Positions 16,970-25,766 of a DNA stretch of 64,000 nt are shown piece after piece. Origin of the DNA: an uncultured Pseudomonadota bacterium (GTDB lineage: Bacteria > Pseudomonadota > Gammaproteobacteria > Steroidobacterales > Steroidobacteraceae); contig CAIPVV010000025.1 of assembly GCA_903868595.1 (NCBI GenBank), positions 94,068-158,067 on the forward strand. The letters run 5' to 3'. The first letter of the stretch is position 1, and each line of letters starts with the position of its first letter. Under the pieces are notes generated by a model. That model was given only the letters and a program-made list of their open reading frames with translations, had not been told where the DNA came from and searched no databases. The translations under genes were made by a program, and so were the position numbers.

Positions 16970-17734
16970 ATGTTGCGCAAGTCCCTGGGCATTGCCCTGT
17001 TGGTCCTGTCGATGCCGGGCGGCCCGGCTTGGGCGGCAGACAGGGTGCTGACCGTGTTCGCCGCGGCATCGCTCACCGATGTCCTGCGGCAGGTGGGTGA
17101 TGCCTACACCAGTGACACCCGGCAGACGGTGCGCTTTTCCTTTGCCGCCAGTTCCACGCTGGCCCGGCAGGTCGAAGCCGGCTCGCCGGCGGACGTTTTC
17201 GTCTCGGCCGACGAGGCGTGGATGGATTACTTGCAGTCGCGCCACCTCCTGGCGGCGGTGCCACCCATCGATATCGCGGGTAATGAACTGGTGCTCATCG
17301 CGCCGGCCGACAGCACCGTCTCCTTAAGCATCACCGGCGGGTTCCCGATTGCCGCTGCGCTGGGGTCCGCCGGACGCCTCGCCATCGGTGACCCCGTATC
17401 GGTCCCGGCGGGCAAGTACGCCCGGGAGGCGCTTACCCATCTGGGCGTCTGGCGAACGGTCGAGGCGCGCACGGTAGCCGCGGACAACGTACGCACGGCG
17501 CTTAATTTCGTCGCGCGCGGGGAGGCCCCGTTGGGAATCGTCTACGCGACCGATGCGCGCAGCGAGCCGCGGGTACGGGTGGTGGACGTGTTCCCGGAGG
17601 CAGCGCACCAGCCGATTACCTACCCCGCGGCAATGGTGCGGGGCGCCAACGCGCATGCCGCTGATTTCTTGAAGTTCCTGCAGGGCGCCAGGGCGAGGCG
17701 CATTTTCGAGCGGGCTGGCTTTACGAGGCCCTGA
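16970..17734 (+). CDS. modA: Molybdate ABC transporter substrate-binding protein
   Basis: A 254-residue periplasmic binding protein. A signal peptide ends near GPAWAADR; the mature start VLTVFAAASLTDVLRQVGDA and the segments FSFAASSTLARQVEAGSPADVF and GDPVSVPAGKYAREAL carry the residues that bind the oxyanion in ModA proteins. The ATG at 16970 is preferred to TTG 16961. Normally modB (permease) and modC (ATPase) follow, but here the next genes are unrelated. The protein must therefore work with a permease encoded elsewhere, or the transporter has been lost. Confidence 0.9.
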   Translation: MLRKSLGIALLVLSMPGGPAWAADRVLTVFAAASLTDVLRQVGDAYTSDTRQTVRFSFAASSTLARQVEAGSPADVFVSADEAWMDYLQSRHLLAAVPPIDIAGNELVLIAPADSTVSLSITGGFPIAAALGSAGRLAIGDPVSVPAGKYAREALTHLGVWRTVEARTVAADNVRTALNFVARGEAPLGIVYATDARSEPRVRVVDVFPEAAHQPITYPAAMVRGANAHAADFLKFLQGARARRIFERAGFTRP

Positions 17735-17796
17735 ATTGTCGGCACTTGGGGTACATTTGCCGCGCTAAAGAACAATCACCGAAGGTGGGATCCAGC

Positions 17797-19512
17797 ATGT
17801 TCAAACACTATGCCGCCGCGGCACTGCTCGCGGCCGTCATTTCAGCCCCGTCGTTTGGCGCCGACGCCAACGCCGGCAAGACGGTGTTCCGTGCGCAGTG
17901 CGCGCTGTGCCACAGCGCCCAGAAGGATGACGGCGGCGGCGCGCAGGGACCGGCGCTGATCGGCGTGTTCGGCCGCCCGGCGGCCGCGAACCCCGCCTTC
18001 TCCTACACCAAGCCGCTGAAGGCCTCCAAGCTCGTGTGGAACGCGGCCACGCTGGATCGCTTCCTGGCCTCCCCGACCACCGTGGTGCCGGGGTCGGCCA
18101 TGGTCGTGGCGATCGCCGACAAGAACGACCGCGAAAACGTGGTCGCCTACTTCCAGGCGCTGAAGGACGGCAGCTTCAAGGAAGCGCCGCCGCCGGAGGG
18201 TTTCCGCCCACCACCGTCCACGGCTGCGGCAGGCCCGGCGAAGGGCGAGGCCGACTGGAAGAAGGACGTGCCGGGCCGCAAGCACCGCATTGACCTCGCG
18301 ACGCTGCCGGCGCCCTATGACACGCCGTCCGCCAGCAATTTCCCCAAGTTCATCGACAAGCCGGCCAATGCGAAGCTGTCAGTACCGGCGGGCTTCAAGG
18401 TCGACGTCTGGGCCAGGGACCTGCCGGGCGCCCGGGCGATGCGCGTGGCTCCCAATGGCGATGTCTTCCTGAGCGAGACGCAGACGGGTCGCATCGTGGT
18501 GCTGCGCCCGTCCGCGGATGGCAGCAAGGCGGAGAAGGTCACCACCTTCGCGCAGGGCCTGCTGCTGCCCTTCGGCATCCAGTTCTATCCAAGCGGCAGC
18601 GATCCCAAGTGGCTGTATGTCGCCGAGACCAACCGCGTCGTGCGCTACGCCTACAAGGTGGGGCAGGCCGTGGCAACGGGCGTACCGGAAGTCGTGGTGC
18701 CGCAGCTGGCGCCGACGGCCGGTGGCGGACACTTCACGCGGGACATCGCCTTCTCGCTCGACGGCAAGCGGATGTTCGTGTCGGTAGGCTCCTCCTCCAA
18801 TGTCGCCGAGGACATGCCGAAGAAGACCGCGGCGGAGGTCAAGGCCTGGGAGGCCGACCATGCGCTGGGTTCCACCTGGGGCGGGGAAGAGCGCCGTGCC
18901 GACGTGCTCGTCTATGAAGTGGGCATGGACAAGCCGGGCAAGGTCTTTGCGACCGGTATCCGCAACTGCGTGGGTCTCACGATCCAGCCGGTGCAGGGGG
19001 ACCTGTGGTGCACGACCAATGAGCGCGACATGCTGGGCGATGACCTGGTGCCCGACTACTCCACGCGCGTGAAGGAAGGGGCCTTCTACGGCTGGCCGTG
19101 GATGTACATGGGCAAGTACGAGGACCCGCGGCACGCGGGCGAGCGTCCGGACTTGGTGGGCAAGGTCACCGCGCCGGACGTGCCCTACCAGGCGCACTCG
19201 GCCGCGTTGAACCTGGCCTTCTATACCGCCACCAGCGGCGCCTCGGCCTTCCCCAAGGGATACGTGGGTGACGGCTTCGCCGTGCTGCACGGTTCCTGGA
19301 ACCGCGCCTTCCGCACCGGCCACAAGGTCGTGCGCGTTCGCATGAAGGACGGCGCGCCCACGGGCGAGTACGAGGACTTCATGGTCGGCATGATCGCCGA
19401 TGACGGCAACGCCTGGGGTCGCCCGGTTGGTGCGGCGGTGGCGAAGGATGGATCGCTGCTCATCAGCGACGATGGCGCGAACCTCATTTACCGCATCTCC
19501 TACAAGCCGTAA
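17797..19512 (+). CDS. Cytochrome c fused to an L-sorbosone dehydrogenase-type beta-propeller
   Basis: A 571-residue exported protein. After a signal peptide (cleavage near SFGAD) comes a class I cytochrome c domain with heme motif CALCH (Cys35, Cys38, His39) and a likely axial Met102 in VPGSAMVVA. A Pro-rich linker (about 130-160) leads to a six-bladed propeller of the sorbosone dehydrogenase / PQQ-glucose dehydrogenase (GdhB) type, starting SVPAGFKVDVWARDLPGAR and including AVLHGSWNRAFRTGHKVVR. Such fusions would oxidise a sugar or alcohol in the periplasm and pass electrons to the respiratory chain. The ATG at 17797, preceded by GAAGGTGGGA, fits the signal peptide. The next gene follows after 11 bases. 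Confidence 0.85.
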   Translation: MFKHYAAAALLAAVISAPSFGADANAGKTVFRAQCALCHSAQKDDGGGAQGPALIGVFGRPAAANPAFSYTKPLKASKLVWNAATLDRFLASPTTVVPGSAMVVAIADKNDRENVVAYFQALKDGSFKEAPPPEGFRPPPSTAAAGPAKGEADWKKDVPGRKHRIDLATLPAPYDTPSASNFPKFIDKPANAKLSVPAGFKVDVWARDLPGARAMRVAPNGDVFLSETQTGRIVVLRPSADGSKAEKVTTFAQGLLLPFGIQFYPSGSDPKWLYVAETNRVVRYAYKVGQAVATGVPEVVVPQLAPTAGGGHFTRDIAFSLDGKRMFVSVGSSSNVAEDMPKKTAAEVKAWEADHALGSTWGGEERRADVLVYEVGMDKPGKVFATGIRNCVGLTIQPVQGDLWCTTNERDMLGDDLVPDYSTRVKEGAFYGWPWMYMGKYEDPRHAGERPDLVGKVTAPDVPYQAHSAALNLAFYTATSGASAFPKGYVGDGFAVLHGSWNRAFRTGHKVVRVRMKDGAPTGEYEDFMVGMIADDGNAWGRPVGAAVAKDGSLLISDDGANLIYRISYKP

Positions 19513-19523
19513 GCATCCGCGCC

Positions 19524-20498
19524 ATGAAGAAGACCAATCAGACCTCCGTGCGACTTGCGGGGCTCGCGGCCGCGGGCGCCGCGCTGCTGGGCGTATCGGC
19601 CCAGGCGGCGGTACCGCAGGCGATCCTCATCCCGGGCGACAAGGTGTTCCCGGAGAGCATGACCTCCACGCCCGAGGGCGCGGTGATCATTGGCAGCATC
19701 GGCACGGGCCAGATCTACCGTGCCAAGGCCGGCTCCGGCGCCGCGCAGGTGTGGATCCTCGCCGGTGCGGATGCGCCGGCGGGCTACCTGGGCGTGTTCG
19801 CCGACCCACAGCACGAGACGCTATGGGCCTGTTCGCTGCCCGTTGCGGGCCCGGGCGTCGCCAAGCCCGTGCCGTCGATGCTGCATGCCTATGACCTCAC
19901 GACCGGCAGGGCCAAGGGCCACTACCCGTATCCCACGGCCGGTGGCGTCTGCAACGATGCGGCGGTTGGCGCCGATGGCACGATCTACGCGACCGACACC
20001 AGCAACATGCAGGTGCTGCGCCTGAAGCCCGGCGCCGCGGCGCTGGAAGTCTGGGCGGGCGAGGGGGGCTTCGGCCCCGTCGGCGGCGTGCTGGACGGCA
20101 TTGCGGTCCTTGGCAATCGCGTGATCGTCAATGCACTGGCCACCAGCAAGCTCTTCAGCGTGCCGGTGGGCAAGGCGGGCAAGGCCGGCAAGATCACCGA
20201 GGTGAAACTGGACCAGCCGCTCGACCGCCCGGACGGCATGCGCTCCTTCGGCAAGAACAGCCTCCTGGTCGCCCAGGGCGGTTCGGCCGGCAAGGGCAAG
20301 CTCTCCCGGGTCACGCTCAAGGGTGACCAGGGCACGGTCCAGGTGCTGAGCGAAGGCTATCCGGACGGCGCGGTGGCGGTCACGGTCGTGGGCACGACCG
20401 CCTACGTGCTGGAAGCGCAGTTCGCGGCGATGCGCGGACCCAACCCGGTACCGGTCAAGCCGTTCCAGGCGACGGCCGTGGAAGTCGGCAAGCCCTGA
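19524..20498 (+). CDS. Exported SMP-30/NHL-like beta-propeller protein
   Basis: A 324-residue protein with a signal peptide ending VSAQAAVPQA. Repeated motifs such as FPESMTSTPEGAVIIGSIG, CNDAAVGADGTIYATDTSN and LDGIAVLGNRVIVNAL are typical of SMP-30/gluconolactonase-like six-bladed propellers. Some members are lactonases needing a divalent metal; the acidic residues they use cannot be assigned with confidence here. Being 11 bases behind the cytochrome c-dehydrogenase fusion, it may hydrolyse a lactone made by that enzyme, or be a non-catalytic partner. A strong hairpin follows. Confidence 0.7.
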   Translation: MKKTNQTSVRLAGLAAAGAALLGVSAQAAVPQAILIPGDKVFPESMTSTPEGAVIIGSIGTGQIYRAKAGSGAAQVWILAGADAPAGYLGVFADPQHETLWACSLPVAGPGVAKPVPSMLHAYDLTTGRAKGHYPYPTAGGVCNDAAVGADGTIYATDTSNMQVLRLKPGAAALEVWAGEGGFGPVGGVLDGIAVLGNRVIVNALATSKLFSVPVGKAGKAGKITEVKLDQPLDRPDGMRSFGKNSLLVAQGGSAGKGKLSRVTLKGDQGTVQVLSEGYPDGAVAVTVVGTTAYVLEAQFAAMRGPNPVPVKPFQATAVEVGKP

Positions 20499-20508
20499 CG
20501 GGCAACGC

Positions 20509-20533
20509 GGCGCATCCGGTCCCCGGATGCGCC
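20509..20533 (+). terminator. Hairpin after the SMP-30-like gene
   Basis: GGCGCATCCGG and CCGGATGCGCC form a perfect 11-bp stem with a 3-base loop, 11 bases after the stop. The following bases are GTTACCG, so the T tract is weak. It may also serve the convergent lpoA gene. Confidence 0.65.
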
Positions 20534-20649
20534 GTTACCGCATCGATGCGTTGTGGATCCGTCCACCGCGGCCAGGCGGGGGTTCGCGCGCACCCGGCTG
20601 GGCGGGCTCCACACCCTGCCGACACGCCGGGCGGCTCACCGCCGCAGTG

Positions 20650-22515
20650 CTACGGGGCGGGCAGACCCATCGGCACCGGCTTGCCGTTGCGGATTTGCGC
20701 CCAGTCCAGTTCGCGGTGCAATCGATGCTCACGGTCGGGTGCGAGGCGGCCGGTCACGCCGGCGAGCGGCCATTGCCACTGCGGGCTGCGCAGCGCGAGC
20801 ACCAGCTGGCCCGCGTCATAGCCGAAGGCAAAGAGGCGCGGCAGGCGCGGACCCTTGTCGCTCCACGCGGCCTGGGTCAGTGAGCGCGTATCGGCGATGG
20901 AGCCCTGTTCCTGCAGCATCCACGGCATGTCCGGGAACAGCATCCCGTCGAGGTCGCGATTGGCGTTGACGTCCGGGTCGAAGGCGTCCGACGTCATGTA
21001 GGTCGGTACATCACCGGCGTAGAAGAAGCGCAGCTGCGGGCGGATCTGCCGCAGCGCCACCGGCGCGCCGGCGGCAAAGATCAGGTCCACGTCGGCCCGG
21101 CGCCGGGGCTCGAAGTTGAGCTTGCCGCCGACGATCTGCTCCACGCGCTTGAAGCGGGCGCGACTCTCATCCACGTGCAGCGTGGCGGTGATCTGCGTGG
21201 TGATCAGCTCGCTGTGCTGGGGATCGTAGGTCGCCTGCGTGAGGATCGCGCCACCGCCCGCCAGCAGTTCCTCGCGGAACGCCGCGACGACGCGCATGCC
21301 CCAGTCGCCACTCGGGGCGAGGATGATCGCCCGTCGCTGACCCTGAGCGAGCGCGCGGCGCGCCACCTGGCGGGCCTCATCCTCCGGCGAGAGCGCGAAC
21401 TGCCAGACGTTGGCGGGCACGCCCTGCTCCGGCGGCAGGTTGTTCAGGACCAGCATCGGCGTGCGCCGCGTATTCTCGTTGACGGCCGTCACGGCCTCCT
21501 CGCGCGTCAGGGGACCCACGAGGAAGCTCGCGCCCTCCGCCTGCGCGGTGTTGAGCGCCGCGGACACGCTGTCCTCGCCGGTATCGTAGATCTTCACGAC
21601 GGGGCGCTGGGCGGGGGGCAGCTGGCTGATCGCGGCCAGGAAGCCATCGCGTACGAGCGCGGCCGGCGTTGCCTGGCGGCCGGAGAGGGGCAGCAGCAGC
21701 GCGATCTGCGTGCCGGAAACGCTCGTCAGGGTGGCGGGCCCGGAAGGCCCCATGATTTCTGCCATTGCGATACTGCTACCTGGGTGTCCGGGATAATGAC
21801 TGCGCCAGCGATCCACGTCGCGGGCGGCATTGAGGGGGCTGCGGGCCGCCTGCGCGGCGATCGCACCAAGTTCCAGCCAGCCGCGAACCGGCGCGTCCTT
21901 CACGCTCTGCGGCTCCAGCTTCACGCCGCGCTCCACGGCCCGGCGTAGCTGCAGCAGCAGGTCGCGGCGCGCGCTGTTGCGCTCGGCATCGCTGCTGCTC
22001 AGGCGATCCAGCGCCATCGCGGCGCGCACGGCATCGGTGGGGCGGTTGGCGGCGAAGGCCGCGCGCTCCTGCAGCTGCAGGGCCGCCGCGTCGCGCGGCT
22101 CGGGCAGGGTGCTGGCGAGCCGCCAGGCGTCCGCGCCCTGGTTGCGGACCAGCAGCACCTCGATTTCCGCGCGGCGCCGCTGCTGTGCCAGGGCGGCGTC
22201 GGCCGGCACGGGCAGCGCGGTGATCACGCGCTGCGCATCCTCCGCGCGGTTGGCCGCCAGCCACTCCCGCACGGCGCTCAAGGACAGCTGCACGCTGTCG
22301 GGCGGCGAGTTCACCGCCGCCAGGCGCTCGTACATGTCGGCGGCCGCGGCATGGTTGCCCTGGCCGGAGAGCTGCGCCGCGCGGTCCACCGACGGCGGCA
22401 GCGTGGCCGGATTGCTGCTGCAGGCCGCCAGGACCGCCAGCAGCGCGCAGCACGCCGCCGCGAGCGCACGCGGCGCGCGACGGATGCGACGATGGACGGG
22501 TTGCTTCGATGTCAT
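20650..22515 (-). CDS. lpoA: Penicillin-binding protein activator LpoA (LppC family)
   Basis: A 621-residue outer-membrane lipoprotein that activates PBP1A. The signal peptide ends with lipobox LAAC before SSNP. An N-terminal TPR-like helical domain (about 30-260) is followed by a periplasmic-binding-protein-like C domain starting QIALLLPLSGRQATPAALVR and containing FAFGYDAGQL near the end. The ATG at 22515 was chosen because it gives the lipoprotein signal; the longer frame to 22812 would run antisense through rsmI. It is divergent from rsmI, as yraM/yraL are in E. coli. A TATAAT on its strand lies 50 bases upstream. Confidence 0.92.
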   Translation of the reverse strand: MTSKQPVHRRIRRAPRALAAACCALLAVLAACSSNPATLPPSVDRAAQLSGQGNHAAAADMYERLAAVNSPPDSVQLSLSAVREWLAANRAEDAQRVITALPVPADAALAQQRRRAEIEVLLVRNQGADAWRLASTLPEPRDAAALQLQERAAFAANRPTDAVRAAMALDRLSSSDAERNSARRDLLLQLRRAVERGVKLEPQSVKDAPVRGWLELGAIAAQAARSPLNAARDVDRWRSHYPGHPGSSIAMAEIMGPSGPATLTSVSGTQIALLLPLSGRQATPAALVRDGFLAAISQLPPAQRPVVKIYDTGEDSVSAALNTAQAEGASFLVGPLTREEAVTAVNENTRRTPMLVLNNLPPEQGVPANVWQFALSPEDEARQVARRALAQGQRRAIILAPSGDWGMRVVAAFREELLAGGGAILTQATYDPQHSELITTQITATLHVDESRARFKRVEQIVGGKLNFEPRRRADVDLIFAAGAPVALRQIRPQLRFFYAGDVPTYMTSDAFDPDVNANRDLDGMLFPDMPWMLQEQGSIADTRSLTQAAWSDKGPRLPRLFAFGYDAGQLVLALRSPQWQWPLAGVTGRLAPDREHRLHRELDWAQIRNGKPVPMGLPAP

Positions 22516-22564
22516 GCTGCGGGGCAAGCTGCCGGGATTCCTGGCCAGGTGGCGCGATGAGGGG

Positions 22565-22570
22565 ATTATA
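22565..22570 (-). promoter_or_regulatory. Candidate -10 element for lpoA
   Basis: A perfect TATAAT on the minus strand, 50 bases before the lpoA ATG, in the only AT-rich patch of the divergent region. No good -35 match is seen. Confidence 0.4.
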
Positions 22571-23443
22571 GTGGTAGCTGCACGGGGCCGGATCGATGTC
22601 GTCGCCACACCCATCGGCAACTTGGCCGATCTCTCGCCGCGGGCGCGCGACAGCCTGGCCGGGGCCGCGGTGATCGCGGCCGAGGATACCCGGCATACGG
22701 GCCACCTGCTGCATGCGCTGGGCCTTTCCAAGCCGTTGGTTTCCTTGCACGAACACAACGAGCGACAGCGCGTCGAGGAGCTGCTGGCGCGCCTGGAGCG
22801 CGGTGAAACCATTGCACTGGTCAGCGATGCGGGTACGCCGCTCGTGTCGGACCCGGGCTACGCGCTGATTTCCGCGGCGCTGGCCGCCGGCTACACGGTG
22901 CAGGCGATCCCGGGGCCCTCGGCCGTGCTGGCCGCGCTCTCCATCGCCGGCCTGCCGACCGACCGCTTCTGCTTCGAGGGTTTCCTGCCGACGCGCGAGG
23001 CCGCGCGCCGGGAGCGCTGCCGGGAGCTGGCGCATGAGCCGCGCACGCTGGTGTTCTTCGAGGCGCCGCACCGGATCGTGGAGACGCTGCAGGCCCTGGC
23101 GGCGGCCTGCGGGCCGCAGCGCCGGGCCGCCGTGGCCCGCGAGCTCTCCAAGGCCTACGAAACGGTCTACCGGGGCACGCTCGCGGAGCTGCTGGAGATG
23201 GCGGCCAGGGATCCGAATTTCGCGCGGGGCGAAATCACCCTCGTGCTGGAGGGGCAGCCGGCCACCCACAGCGCGCCGGACGATGCGTTCGTGCGCCGTG
23301 CGCTGGAGCTGCTGCGCGATGAGCTGCCAACCTCCCGCGCGGCGGCCGTGGTGGCGCAGCTCACCGGCCGGCGCAAATCTGACGTGTACGCGATGGCCCT
23401 GGCACAGGGCGCGGCGGCGTCGGAGGAGAAGTCCGAGGAGTAA
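22571..23443 (+). CDS. rsmI: 16S rRNA (cytidine1402-2'-O)-methyltransferase
   Basis: A 290-residue tetrapyrrole-methylase-fold enzyme that 2'-O-methylates C1402 in the ribosomal P site. Conserved blocks are VVATPIGNLADLSPRA at the N-terminus, AAEDTRHTGHLL, LVSDAGTPLVSDPGYALI, IPGPSAVLAALSIAGL and FFEAPHRIVETL. The start is uncertain: GTG 22571, preceded by GAGGGGAT, gives the family N-terminus, while ATG 22514 would add 19 residues and overlap the divergent lpoA start. The C-terminal part (about 235-290) carries the small RsmI helical domain ending in an acidic tail. Confidence 0.93.
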   Translation: MVAARGRIDVVATPIGNLADLSPRARDSLAGAAVIAAEDTRHTGHLLHALGLSKPLVSLHEHNERQRVEELLARLERGETIALVSDAGTPLVSDPGYALISAALAAGYTVQAIPGPSAVLAALSIAGLPTDRFCFEGFLPTREAARRERCRELAHEPRTLVFFEAPHRIVETLQALAAACGPQRRAAVARELSKAYETVYRGTLAELLEMAARDPNFARGEITLVLEGQPATHSAPDDAFVRRALELLRDELPTSRAAAVVAQLTGRRKSDVYAMALAQGAAASEEKSEE

Positions 23444-23545
23444 GGCCGGGCACGTCTCGGTAAGGCGCAATACTCAGGGGGCGGCACACGGGCGTACAGT
23501 CCATCCGATGGCGGTTGTCGGTTTCGCACGCTGAGGAATTCGAGC

Positions 23546-24463
23546 TTGCAGTACAAAGACTACTATCAGGTGATGGGCGTCGCGCGTGACGCGACCCAGG
23601 ACGAGATCAAGAAGTCCTATCGCCGCCTGGCGCGCAAATACCATCCGGACGTGAGCAAGGAGAAGGACGCCGAGGTGCGCTTCAAGGAGCTGGGCGAGGC
23701 CTACGAGGTGCTCAAGGATCCCGAGAAGCGCGCCGCGTACGACCAGTTGGGCAAAGGCCCGCCGCCAGGCCAGGACTTCCAGCCGCCGCCGGACTGGGGC
23801 AGCGGCTTTGAGTTCCGCGGCGACGGGGCCGCGGACTCGGATGACTTCTTCGAGAGCCTCTTCGGGCACCATTTCCGCGGCGCCGGCGCCGGGGCGGGCG
23901 CCAGTAGCGACCACCACGCGAAGATGCAGGTCGACCTGGAAGCCTCGCTGCAGGGGGCAACCCGCACCTTCACCTTGAAGATGCCGGGCGTGGATGCCGG
24001 CGGTCATCTGGCGAGCACCGAGCGTACGCTCACGGTGAAGATTCCCAAGGGCATCCTGGCGGGCCAGCAGATCCGACTGGCGGGCCAGGGTGCCCCGGCC
24101 CGCGGCAAGCATCCGGCGGGCGACCTGTACATCGAGATGAGCTTCGCCCCGCACCGGCTGTACCGGGTGGAGGGGAGGGACCTGTACCTGGAGCTGCCCG
24201 TGGCTCCCTGGGAGGCGGCGCTGGGCGCCACCGTTCGCGTGCCGACGCCGGAAGGCAGCGTGGACCTGAAGATCCCGGCCGGCGCGCAGGGCGGGGCGAA
24301 ACTGCGGCTCAAGGGGCGCGGCATGCCGGCGCGCGAGCCGGGGGATCTCTATGCGGTACTGAAGATCGTGCTGCCCGCCGCGACGAGTGAGGCGGCCAAG
24401 GCGGCTTACGCAGCGTTTGCCGAAGCGTTGCCCTTTGACGCCCGAGCCGGGCTGGGAGGCTAG
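23546..24463 (+). CDS. cbpA: Curved-DNA-binding / DnaJ-class co-chaperone CbpA
   Basis: A 305-residue type II J-domain protein. The J domain has HPD at 33-35; a Gly/Phe/Asp-rich region (about 75-120) follows, then two C-terminal beta domains. The CxxCxGxG zinc fingers of true DnaJ are absent. CbpA stimulates DnaK and binds curved DNA in stationary-phase cells. The start is TTG 23546, preceded by GAGG, and encodes MQYKDYYQVMGV, matching the family. cbpM follows after four bases, as in E. coli and pseudomonads. Confidence 0.92.
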   Translation: MQYKDYYQVMGVARDATQDEIKKSYRRLARKYHPDVSKEKDAEVRFKELGEAYEVLKDPEKRAAYDQLGKGPPPGQDFQPPPDWGSGFEFRGDGAADSDDFFESLFGHHFRGAGAGAGASSDHHAKMQVDLEASLQGATRTFTLKMPGVDAGGHLASTERTLTVKIPKGILAGQQIRLAGQGAPARGKHPAGDLYIEMSFAPHRLYRVEGRDLYLELPVAPWEAALGATVRVPTPEGSVDLKIPAGAQGGAKLRLKGRGMPAREPGDLYAVLKIVLPAATSEAAKAAYAAFAEALPFDARAGLGG

Positions 24464-24467
24464 AGAC

Positions 24468-24770
24468 ATGAGCAATCCGGGTCTTGAGGTCTTCGAGGGC
24501 GAATTGCTGGGCGAGCAGGCTGCGCTGAGCCTGGAGGAGCTGTGCCGGCAGTTCGCGGTACCGCGCGAGCATGTGGTGGCGCTGGTCGAGGAGGGCGTGG
24601 TGCGTGCCGATGCCGGCAGCGGGCAATGGCACTTCGATCTCCACGCCGTGCGACGTGTGCGCATTGCCGTGCGCCTGCAGCGCGACCTGGAGGTGAACCT
24701 CGCCGGCGTCGCGCTGGTGCTGGACCTGCTGGAGGAGTTGGAGTCGCTGCGCGGTCAGTTGCGCGGCTGA
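24468..24770 (+). CDS. cbpM: Chaperone modulatory protein CbpM
   Basis: A 100-residue MerR-like helical protein that in E. coli binds the CbpA J domain and inhibits its work with DnaK. The ATG at 24468 has GGGAGG upstream, overlapping the end of cbpA, which implies coupled translation. The visible features are SLEELCRQFAVPREHVVALVEEGVV (a MerR-type first helix pair) and a Leu-rich C-terminal helix, LVLDLLEELESLRGQL. The 81-base in-frame extension upstream lies inside cbpA and is discounted. Confidence 0.85.
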   Translation: MSNPGLEVFEGELLGEQAALSLEELCRQFAVPREHVVALVEEGVVRADAGSGQWHFDLHAVRRVRIAVRLQRDLEVNLAGVALVLDLLEELESLRGQLRG

Positions 24771-24994
24771 TCGAACCCGTCGCCGGGGAACCCTTCCGGC
24801 CCCCAGCAGTCAAACGGCAACGACAAGCGCCGACCGCCGCTTGCAGCTGCCGCCCGGCACTGCAAATGCGACTGATTTGAGTCTGCGGGGCGCGCGCCAG
24901 GTCAGGGCTGGGCAGCGCCCCTGCGGCGACTGCGGCGAGGCGCTACCATGCGGACTGCCGGCGGGTAACAGATTCATCATTTCGGGGGTTGAGC

Positions 24995-25762
24995 ATGCTG
25001 TTTTCTATGCGGAAGGCTGCCTTGGCCTCCTGTCTGGTCCTGGGTTTCAGCCAGGCTGTCCAGGCCGCTGCGGCGGACCTCTCCGGCGTCTGGACGGCGA
25101 ACCTCGAGGGTCGCGGTGGACCGGCGCTGGATGCCTTCGGACCGACCTTCGCCACCAAGGCGAGCTACACGCCGCTGGCCAAGGCCCACATGGCGGAGTA
25201 CCGGCAGCTGGTGGACGCCGCCGGCGACTCGCCGGGCGCGCACTGCGTCCCGACCGGCATGCCCGGAGCGTTGCTGCTGAGCGGTGGCTACCCGATGGAA
25301 TTCATCCAGCGGCCCGAGCAGGTCACCATCATCTACGAGGCGCACGGCGAGATTCGCCGCGTCTACCTGGCCGGACCCAAGGTCGACCCGGCCGACCTCA
25401 TCCCCAGCCGCGATGGCTACTCCACCGGGCACTGGGAGGGCGATACACTGGTGGTGGAGACCACGGGTCTGAAGGAGTCCGTCGACCAGACCACGGCGCA
25501 CAGCGAGGAGGCCAAGATCATCGAGCGATACTCGGTCATCAAGGATCCGGCCACCGGCAAACGCCTGCTCAACGGCGAGGTGACGATCATCGATCCGCTC
25601 TTCTACAGCAAGGTCGAGAAGTTCACGCGCCAGTGGGCGCCCCTGGCCAATGGTCGCATGATGGCCTACGACTGCACGGAGCCCGCGTGGGAAGACCACC
25701 TGGATGAACTGCGCAAGCAGGCCCAGCCCAAGGTCAGCGGCAAGTCATCCCGAGGAGAATGA
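24995..25762 (+). CDS. Exported protein of unknown function, paralogue of the 36605-37378 product
   Basis: A 255-residue protein with a signal peptide (cleavage near VQAAAADL). The mature protein begins LSGVWTANLEG. Conserved points shared with the second copy are CVPTGMPG, YPMEFIQRPEQVT, GHWEGDTLVVETTG and the pattern KIIERYSVIKDPATG, which suggests a compact beta-rich fold with a conserved Cys and Trp-Glu-Gly-Asp. I do not recognise a characterised family. It is followed after four bases by a DUF6152 gene. Both products are exported, so they may act together in the periplasm. The start could also be TTG 24989 or ATG 25007. Confidence 0.8.
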   Translation: MLFSMRKAALASCLVLGFSQAVQAAAADLSGVWTANLEGRGGPALDAFGPTFATKASYTPLAKAHMAEYRQLVDAAGDSPGAHCVPTGMPGALLLSGGYPMEFIQRPEQVTIIYEAHGEIRRVYLAGPKVDPADLIPSRDGYSTGHWEGDTLVVETTGLKESVDQTTAHSEEAKIIERYSVIKDPATGKRLLNGEVTIIDPLFYSKVEKFTRQWAPLANGRMMAYDCTEPAWEDHLDELRKQAQPKVSGKSSRGE

Positions 25763-25766
25763 GTCC

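Noticed and set aside
24771..24815. Possible tRNA: the reverse strand contains GGGTTCGATCA, like a T-loop
   Set aside because: The flanking bases do not pair as a T-stem and no acceptor, D or anticodon arm can be built around it.
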